NCBI GenBank assembly: GCA_937926445.1
Contig: CALBAK010000026.1
Coordinates: 186,001 to 250,000, forward strand
Direction of reading: 5' to 3'
DNA length: 64,000 bases
From: an uncultured Alphaproteobacteria bacterium
GTDB lineage: Bacteria > Pseudomonadota > Alphaproteobacteria > Geminicoccales > Geminicoccaceae
Part shown: positions 58,886 to 64,000 of the stretch, one piece after another
Layout of the letters: the number at the start of each line of letters is the position of its first letter
How positions within the stretch are numbered: position 1 is the first letter of the stretch
Translations under genes and position numbers: made by a program
Notes under the pieces: generated by a model
What the model was told of the DNA's origin: nothing
Seen by the model: the letters and a program-made list of their open reading frames with translations, nothing else
The model's database searches: none

Positions 58886-59884
58886 GTGGCGCCCCGTGTC
58901 CTCCTCCTGCACGGCGTGCTCGATCCGGCCGACCGGCCGGACGAGGCCGACACCCTCGTCCAGGTCCGCGAGGTCGAGGCGATCCTGCGCACGCTCGGCT
59001 GGCGCACCGAGGTCCTGGGTCTCGGCCTCGACCTGCGGCCGCTCGCCGCGCGCGCCGCCGACCCGCCGGATCTCGTCTTCTACCTGGTCGAGGCGCTCGA
59101 GGGGCGGGCCGGGCTCCAGCACCTGCCGGCGGCCCTTCTCGACGTCCTGGGCATTCCCTACACCGGTGCGCCCGCCACGGCCCTCCAGCTCACGACCGAC
59201 AAGCTCGCCGCCAAGCGCCTCCTGCGCCGCCTCGAACTGCCGACCCCCGACTGGGTCGAGCCCGGCGAACCGGCCGATCCCGAACGGCTCTGGATCGTCA
59301 AAGCGGTCGACGAGGACGCCTCCCTGGGTCTGGATGCCGGGGCGGTGGTGGCCGGCACCGAGGTGCCCCGGCGGATCGCCGCGATGCGCGCCCGCTTCGG
59401 CGGCCGCTGGTTCGCCGAGGCCTTTGTCGAGGGCCGCGAGTTCAACATCCCGCTCCTCGAGGGAGCGAACGGGCCCGAGATCCTGCCGATCGGCGAGATC
59501 GACTTCGCCGACTATCCGAAGGATCGGCCGGCGATCGTCGACTACGACGCCAAATGGTCCCCGGGCTCGCTCACCTGGGAGACGACACCCCGTCGTTTCG
59601 ACGCCCGGCCGGGCGACGGGCCGCTGCGCGCCGAACTCGCCCGCCTCGCCCGCACGGTCTGGGACCTGTTCGGCCTCGCGGGCTACGCCCGGGTCGATCT
59701 GCGGGTCGACGCGTGCGGCCGGCCCTGGATCCTCGAGGTCAACGCCAATCCCTGCCTTTCGGCCGATGCCGGCTTCGTGGCCGCGCTCGAGGAGGCGGGG
59801 CTCGACCAGCGTGCCGCGGTCGAGCGGATCCTGGGCGCGGCCCGCGGCCGTGGCGCGGCTCCGCCCTTCGCCGTCGCGGCTTAG
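58886..59884 (+). CDS. ATP-grasp ligase, D-alanine-D-alanine ligase-like (ligase B)
   Basis: 332-residue second ATP-grasp enzyme, clearly different from ligase A. Start RVLLLHGVLDPADRPDEADT, VFYLVEALEGRAGLQHLPAAL, GIPYTGAPATALQLTTDKLAAKRLL, LWIVKAVDEDASLGLD, FVEGREFNIPLLEG, and the metal-binding end YARVDLRVDACGRPWILEVNANPCLSADAGF. GTG 58886 is five bases after ligase A. The pair suggests two successive amide bonds, or one bond made by a heteromeric enzyme; that is inference. Confidence 0.85.
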   Translation: MAPRVLLLHGVLDPADRPDEADTLVQVREVEAILRTLGWRTEVLGLGLDLRPLAARAADPPDLVFYLVEALEGRAGLQHLPAALLDVLGIPYTGAPATALQLTTDKLAAKRLLRRLELPTPDWVEPGEPADPERLWIVKAVDEDASLGLDAGAVVAGTEVPRRIAAMRARFGGRWFAEAFVEGREFNIPLLEGANGPEILPIGEIDFADYPKDRPAIVDYDAKWSPGSLTWETTPRRFDARPGDGPLRAELARLARTVWDLFGLAGYARVDLRVDACGRPWILEVNANPCLSADAGFVAALEEAGLDQRAAVERILGAARGRGAAPPFAVAA

Positions 59885-59893
59885 GAGCGCACC

Positions 59894-60100
59894 GTGCTCG
59901 CCGGGATCCGCGCTCGCAGCGCGCCGGGCTTCGGGCTCCGCGACGGCCCGCTCCCGGCGAACGCGGCGGCCGTCCAGCGCCACGTCCCCGGCACGAGGCC
60001 GGCCCCGCGCGGCCGCGAGAGCCGGTGCTCCGTCGATCCGGCCGGGGCCCGGGGGCGCAGCCGCGCCGAGCGTGCCCGTCCGTGCGAGCGAGCGCTGTGA
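59894..60100 (+). pseudogene. Truncated tandem copy of the GNAT gene
   Basis: A 68-codon open frame with a good ribosome-binding site (GGAG, six bases before GTG 59894) and a stop that overlaps the GNAT start (GTGA). Its text FGLRDGPLPANAAAVQRHV parallels the GNAT N-terminus FALRDTPVSSDPAAVERLV position by position, also at the DNA level, after which similarity is lost. I read it as a decayed duplicate of the next gene that still couples translation across the gap. A small functional peptide is the alternative. Confidence 0.55.
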
Positions 60101-60666
60101 GCACCCCACGCAGCGGGCTCGGCTGCGGCGCCGCCCCGACCGCGTTCGGCTTCGCCCTGCGCGACACCCCGGTTTCCTCCGACCCGGCGGCGGTCGAGCG
60201 CCTGGTCGTCGCCACCGGCTTCTTTCGCCCGAGCGAAGTGGCGATCGCCCGCGAGCTCGTCGAGGACAGTCTCGCCCGCGGTCCCGAAGCCTCGGGCTAT
60301 CATTTCGTGCTGGCCGACGATGCGCGCGGGCTCGCGGGTTATGTCTGCTTCGGCCCGATCGCCGGAACCGAGAGCAGCTTCGACCTCTACTGGATCGCCG
60401 TCCGTCCCGACCGAGGGGGCCGGGGCCTCGGCACGGCGCTCCTCGCCGCGGCCGAGGCGCGGATCGCGGCGGCCGGCGGTCGCCGGGTCTATGTCGAGAC
60501 CTCGACTACCGAACGCTACGCGCCGACTCGCGCCTTCTATGCCGCCCGTGGCTACCGCCTCGAGGCGACGCTCCCCGACTTCTACGCCCCGGGCGACGGC
60601 AAGGCCTTCTTCGTCAAGGTCCTAGGCGGGTGCGAGGTGCCGCCGTGCGGATCGGTCCGGTCCTGA
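60097..60666 (+). CDS. GNAT-family N-acetyltransferase
   Basis: 189-residue acetyl-CoA-dependent acetyltransferase. Core: AVERLVVATGFFRPSEVAIA, LAGYVCFGPIAGTESSFDLYWIAV (beta-4), acetyl-CoA loop RPDRGGRGLGTALLAAAEARI, and YVETSTTERYAPTRAFYAARGYRLEA. In methanogens and some bacilli a GNAT (AblB) beside lysine 2,3-aminomutase acetylates beta-lysine. This protein is placed similarly, but whether it is an AblB counterpart cannot be decided here. Its start and end overlap its neighbours. Confidence 0.85.
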   Translation: MSTPRSGLGCGAAPTAFGFALRDTPVSSDPAAVERLVVATGFFRPSEVAIARELVEDSLARGPEASGYHFVLADDARGLAGYVCFGPIAGTESSFDLYWIAVRPDRGGRGLGTALLAAAEARIAAAGGRRVYVETSTTERYAPTRAFYAARGYRLEATLPDFYAPGDGKAFFVKVLGGCEVPPCGSVRS

Positions 60667-61022
60667 TCGCTCCGGCCGGCGCCAAGGGCCTCGGCGTGTT
60701 CGCGGCCGAGCCCTTGCCGGCCGGAGCGGCGTTCGACCCGCAGCCCGTGTTCGAGCTCGATCCCGCGGATGTCGATCCGATCGAGCGGACCCGTTTCCGC
60801 AACCACTACTTCGCCCATCCCGAGCGGGACGGGGTCGGGGTGATCGTGCTCGGCTGGCTCACCCTCGTGAACCACGGCCTGCCGCCCACCCTCGAGCTCG
60901 ACTGGCGGCGAGACCCGCTGACCGGCTGGGCGGTCGTGCCGCGCACCCGGCGCCCGCTGGGCCCGGGCGAGGAGCTCACGATCGACTACAATTGCCCGCT
61001 CTGGTTCGAGGCCCTGCCGTGA
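60645..61022 (+). CDS. SET-domain protein, copy 1
   Basis: 125-residue minimal SET domain, a fold of lysine N-methyltransferases using S-adenosylmethionine. KGLGVFAAEPLPAGAAFDPQP is the usual first strand-turn. LGWLTLVNHGLPPTLELDW carries the NH of the catalytic NHS motif, and PGEELTIDYNCPLWFE carries the catalytic Tyr region. No pre-SET or histone-reader module exists, so a small molecule or a single protein is the likelier target. GTG 60645 or GTG 60630 could be the start; both overlap the GNAT end. Confidence 0.8.
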   Translation: MRIGPVLIAPAGAKGLGVFAAEPLPAGAAFDPQPVFELDPADVDPIERTRFRNHYFAHPERDGVGVIVLGWLTLVNHGLPPTLELDWRRDPLTGWAVVPRTRRPLGPGEELTIDYNCPLWFEALP

Positions 61023-61438
61023 GCCCGCTCCCGCGCGGCTGGCGGCGGGCCGCGATCGTGGGCGGCGAGCGTCTGCTGGAGTTGCGCGCCGTCCCCGGCG
61101 AGGGCCTCGGCGTCTTCGCCCGCCGGCCGATCGCGGCGGGTCGGGTCCTGTGCCGCTGCCCGACCCTGGCTCTCGACCGCGCGGACTGCGACCGGCTGAA
61201 CGAGACGCGCCTCGCCAAGCACTTCTTCACGGGCGACGGGCCCGAGTTCGAGGCTCGGCTCGCCCTCGGTCTCTTGACCCTCGTCAACCCGGCCGGTCCG
61301 CCCAATGCCGACTGGCGCTACGTCGACGGCGGCGCCTCGGGCTGCCTCGTCGAACTCGTGGCCCCCCGGCCGATCGAAGCCGGCGAGGAGGTCACGATCG
61401 ACTACAACACGTCCCTCTGGTTCGAGCCCGTTCCCTAG
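61019..61438 (+). CDS. SET-domain protein, copy 2
   Basis: 139-residue paralogue of copy 1. EGLGVFARRPIAAGRVLCRCP, RLNETRLAKHFFTGDGPEFE, LGLLTLVNPAGPPNADWRY and AGEEVTIDYNTSLWFEPVP line up with it. The catalytic NH motif reads NP here (LVNPAGPPN), while the ELTIDYN part is conserved. GTG 61019 overlaps the stop of copy 1 (GTGA). It may have lost methyltransferase activity or act as a partner subunit. Confidence 0.8.
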   Translation: MSPLPRGWRRAAIVGGERLLELRAVPGEGLGVFARRPIAAGRVLCRCPTLALDRADCDRLNETRLAKHFFTGDGPEFEARLALGLLTLVNPAGPPNADWRYVDGGASGCLVELVAPRPIEAGEEVTIDYNTSLWFEPVP

Positions 61439-61448
61439 CGATCGGCCC

Positions 61449-61900
61449 GGCGAGGGACGCGCATCGTCGGCAGCGAACGGCTCTCGAGGTCGACGCCCCG
61501 GCTCCGAGAGGGCGGCTCCGGCCGGCACGCGAGCCGCCGAGCTCGGCAGGCTCCACCGAAGCTTTCCCGGGGCAGTCGAGCGCGAGCATCGCACCCGCCT
61601 CGGGCGCGCCGCGCCGAGCCCCTGTCGCGCGGCGAGGGGCCGACGAACGGGGCTCGCTCGTCCGCGCGACGCTCGCGGGCCGTACCGTCCCGCTCGATGC
61701 CGCCCGATGCCCATTCGACGATCGGCCCCGGGCCCGCCGATCGGCCCGCGGCATCCGGGCCGGTCGCGACCGGCCCGGTGTCGAGCTCGGTCTGTCGGGT
61801 CGGCGGATCCCGGGCGGCGCCTGCCCGATGCGCGATCGCGATCGGCGAGGAGGTCAACATCGCCGGCGGGACCCGGCTCGAGCCCGAGCCGCCACCCCGG
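61449..61900 (+). pseudogene. SET-domain gene remnant, copy 3
   Basis: Starts with RGTRIVGSERLSRST, matching RRAAIVGGERLLELR of copy 2, and ends with AIGEEVNIAGGTRLEPEPP, matching the AGEEVTIDYNTSLWFEPVP end. The spacing is that of one gene, but the middle is shuffled between frames and no continuous frame joins the two. It directly follows copy 2. Confidence 0.65.
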
Positions 61901-61904
61901 CAAC

Positions 61905-62335
61905 CGGCGCCGCCGGCGGACCGCGTTCGAGGCGGGGCCGGCCTCGGGTCGCTGCCCGCTCGTGGATTCCACGCTCGCCGCGCACCGGCCGGCGGGGGGC
62001 GGCCCGGCTCGGGCAGTCGACCGCGGGGATCTCGTCCGCCGCCTCGCCATAGCGGCTGTCCCGCTCCGCCGCCCCTTCGGCCGCGCACGCGATCGATCGG
62101 ACGGCGCCCGCCTGGATGCGACGTCCCTCACGGAGCCCGTCTTCACGGGTGACGAACTCCCATCGTGGCTCGCTGAGCCCTCTTCCTTTCCACCTTCGCC
62201 GATCCCGCCGTCCCGCCCGGCGCCGGGTCGACGGTCGCCCTTCGGGCTGCTCGATCGGGCCCCGGGGTCCGGCCGATCGAAGCCGGCGAGGAGGTCGGGA
62301 TCGACGGCCACACGCCCCTTCGATTCCCTCCGCAG
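61905..62335 (+). pseudogene. SET-domain gene remnant, copy 4
   Basis: Contains RLDATSLTEPVFTGDE, parallel to RLNETRLAKHFFTGDG of copy 2, and further on, in another frame, RPIEAGEEVGIDGHTPLRFP, parallel to RPIEAGEEVTIDYNTSLWFE. The NH region is not recognisable. It ends against the convergent DUF1850 gene. Confidence 0.65.
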
Positions 62336-62337
62336 GC

Positions 62338-62712
62338 TCAGGGATCGGGGCAGGGCCAGAGGCGGATCGGCCCCTCGGCACCGGGTAGGAGCGCCCCGAG
62401 CGGACGACAGCCCCGCTCGTCGCACAGCCGCCAATCTTCGAGCCCCGGGCCGCGGGCGAGGACGAGTTCGGGAAGCGGCGGCAGTGCAGGCCGGAACCGC
62501 CAGGCGCCGGCCTCTAGGCGCGCATCGGGACCCGGCTCCATCCCAGCCCCGCTCCCTGCCACCCGACTCTCGAGCAGGACGAGCCCCGTGGGTTCGACGC
62601 GCCAATCCTCTCTCCACGGGACCTTCTCGACCGTGTGTGTCCACAGGAGCGTGAAAGCTTCGAGCGCCAGCCGCGCGGCGGCGGCGCCGGCGGAAAGGCA
62701 GAGCCCGCTCAA
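62338..62712 (-). CDS. DUF1850 protein of a TRAP transporter operon
   Basis: 124-residue protein of the DUF1850 family, usually encoded with TAXI-type TRAP permeases and of unknown role. FTLLWTHTVEKVPWREDWRV, LVLLESRVAGSGAGMEPGPDA, PLPELVLARGP and CRPLGALLPG are the conserved parts. The N-terminus is hydrophobic, suggesting export. TTG 62712 overlaps the permease stop (TTGA), which fixes the start despite the rare codon. Confidence 0.85.
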   Translation of the reverse strand: MSGLCLSAGAAAARLALEAFTLLWTHTVEKVPWREDWRVEPTGLVLLESRVAGSGAGMEPGPDARLEAGAWRFRPALPPLPELVLARGPGLEDWRLCDERGCRPLGALLPGAEGPIRLWPCPDP

Positions 62713-64000
62713 GATCCGACCACCGTCGAGGGCCGTGCCCGGTGGCGCCAGAGATGGAAGCCGAGCGTGGCGACGGCGAGCGCGAAGCCGAGCTCGTCGG
62801 TCCAGGGCAGGGCGACCACGAGGACGGCCGCGGCGACCAGGCAACCGGCCCGCTCGGCGAGCGTCATCGGCCCTTTGAGAAAGCCCGTGAGCGCCGAAGC
62901 CCAGAGAAGGATTCCGAGAAGCGCTTTGCCGACCACGTAGACGACCGCGGGCCAGAAGCCGATCAGCGCGGCCATCGGGTCGCTCGGCTGGAGGAGAAGC
63001 GAGGGCGCGTAGACCGCCATGAACGGCACCACGTAGCCGGCGATCGCGATGCGCGTCGCGGTCAAACCGATCTTCAGATGGCTCTCGCCGGCGATCGGCG
63101 AGGCGGCCAGCGCGGCGAGCGCCACCGGCGGGGTCAGGTCGGCCATGATCCCGAAATAGAAGACGAACATGTGGCTCACGATGAGCGGTACGCCGAGCTC
63201 GAGGAGCGCCGGCCCGGCGATCGAGGCCGTGATGATGTAGTTGGGAATCGTCGGGATGCCGGTGCCGAGCACGAGGCAGGTGAGCATGGTGAGCAGGAGG
63301 CTCGCGAACAGCGAGCTCCGGCCGAGATCGACGATCGCTCCTGCGAGATTGGTCGCGGCGCCGGTGAGCGTGAGCGTGCCGATGATCGTCCCGACCAGGG
63401 CGCAGGCGATGCCGACCGGAAGCGCGTGGCGGGCTCCGTCGGCGAGCGCGTCGCGGACGAGCGCGAGGGTCTCGCGTCCCCCCTTCACGACGCAGGCGGC
63501 GACGACCAGGACCAGGACGACGGCCACGATCGCGTCGACCCCGAAGCGGGCGAAGGCGCCGGCCCCGAGGCCGAGCGCGATCCAGAAGGCGAGCCGCAGC
63601 GCTCCCGCCGGCAACGCGTTCGCGACCGGCCGGCCGAGGACGACGAAGGCGGTGAGCCCGAGCCCGATCGTACCGGCGAAGAGCGGCGTGTAGCCGGCGA
63701 AGAGGAGCCAGACGAGAGCGGCGAGCGGCAACAACAACGGCCAGTCGCGCCGGAGGGCGGCGAGCGCGCTCGGACATTGGGAGAGCGGTAGACCGGCGAG
63801 GCCCCGCCGGCCCGCCTCGAGATGGACGGTGAGGAAGGCGGTGGTGAAATAGAGGAGGGCCGGGATCGCCGCGGCGATGCAGATCTCGACGTAGGGCACG
63901 CCGATGGTCTCGGCCATGATGAAGGCCACCGCCCCCATCACCGGCGGCATGATCTGCCCGCCCATCGAGGAGGTGGCCTCGACCGCTCCGGCGAAACGGG
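62709..64000 (-). CDS. TRAP transporter fused permease (TAXI type), 5' end outside the window
   Basis: C-terminal 430 or so residues of a fused 4TM/12TM permease. AGAVEATSSMGGQIMPPVMGAVAFIMAE lies at the window edge and is a family signature. Further marks are ATNLAGAIVDLG, LVLGTGIPTIPNYIITASIAGPAL, SHMFVFYFGIMADLTPPVALAA, IAGESHLKIGLTATRIAIAGYVVPFMAVY. About ten TM segments follow. The frame is open past base 64000. The TAXI binding protein, normally next to it, would lie beyond the window. Confidence 0.92.
   Translation of the reverse strand, partial: RFAGAVEATSSMGGQIMPPVMGAVAFIMAETIGVPYVEICIAAAIPALLYFTTAFLTVHLEAGRRGLAGLPLSQCPSALAALRRDWPLLLPLAALVWLLFAGYTPLFAGTIGLGLTAFVVLGRPVANALPAGALRLAFWIALGLGAGAFARFGVDAIVAVVLVLVVAACVVKGGRETLALVRDALADGARHALPVGIACALVGTIIGTLTLTGAATNLAGAIVDLGRSSLFASLLLTMLTCLVLGTGIPTIPNYIITASIAGPALLELGVPLIVSHMFVFYFGIMADLTPPVALAALAASPIAGESHLKIGLTATRIAIAGYVVPFMAVYAPSLLLQPSDPMAALIGFWPAVVYVVGKALLGILLWASALTGFLKGPMTLAERAGCLVAAAVLVVALPWTDELGFALAVATLGFHLWRHRARPSTVVGS

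Noticed and set aside
59894-60100. A RiPP precursor peptide for the radical-SAM cluster
   Set aside because: The frame has a good ribosome-binding site and coupling, but its N-terminal half aligns with the GNAT start, so a decayed duplicate explains it better. The KamA family also acts on free lysine, not on peptides.

Overview
This is a very GC-rich window (roughly 70% by eye) from an alphaproteobacterium, most likely of the Rhodospirillales/Geminicoccales type. That placement is inference. It rests on the order rpsB-tsf-pyrH-frr-uppS-cdsA-dxr-rseP-bamA-skp-fabZ followed by gltA, gltX and comEC, on a split urease operon (separate ureA and ureB), and on a ROSE-type thermosensor in front of a small heat-shock gene. 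GTG starts and 4-nt GTGA/ATGA gene overlaps are everywhere.

Layout. 1-2.2 kb: a PQQ-type sugar dehydrogenase cut by the window edge, and a dead TctC binding protein. 2.2-3.8 kb: an hsp20-dnaJ heat-shock pair with a sigma-32-like promoter and a ROSE-like RNA thermometer. 3.9-7.2 kb: otnK, otnC and otnI for four-carbon acid sugars (threonate/erythronate), with a Uma2 gene between them. 7.2-14.4 kb: one minus-strand run of dpaL, an N-carbamoyl-D-amino-acid hydrolase and ureDABCEFG, in which ureD, ureC, ureE and ureF are broken. 14.6-20.6 kb: glgP-glgC-glgX. 20.6-28.6 kb: a graveyard of catabolic remnants (MDR dehydrogenase, acyl-CoA ligase, TRAP dctP/dctM, a pyruvate-dehydrogenase-like E1-alpha and an E1-beta/E2/hydrolase chimera) around three intact genes (VOC protein, DAO-family oxidoreductase, SDR). 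28.6-33.3 kb: a Wzc-like tyrosine kinase with a small membrane protein, then comEC. 33.4-46.7 kb: gltX, gltA and the translation/isoprenoid/envelope block, which has no lpxD, lpxA, lpxI or lpxB. 46.9-55.8 kb: DCC protein, cytochrome P450, dead intradiol dioxygenase, TRAP binding protein, polA, pyrF and a GGDEF protein. 55.8-56.5 kb: a noncoding, less GC-rich gap. 56.5-61.4 kb: a tightly coupled cluster of lysine 2,3-aminomutase, two D-Ala-D-Ala-ligase-like ATP-grasp enzymes, a GNAT and two SET-domain proteins, with decayed extra copies of the GNAT and SET genes. 62.3-64 kb: DUF1850 and a TRAP (TAXI-type) permease running off the window.

Three themes stand out. First, the KamA/ATP-grasp/GNAT/SET cluster looks like an undescribed pathway making a beta-lysine-derived, ligated, acetylated and perhaps methylated small molecule; its product is unknown. 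Second, catabolic and uptake genes are selectively decaying while information, envelope and glycogen genes are intact, so uniform sequencing error is a poor explanation. Third, the lipid A genes are missing from their usual place, which raises the possibility of a lineage with relocated or lost LPS synthesis.
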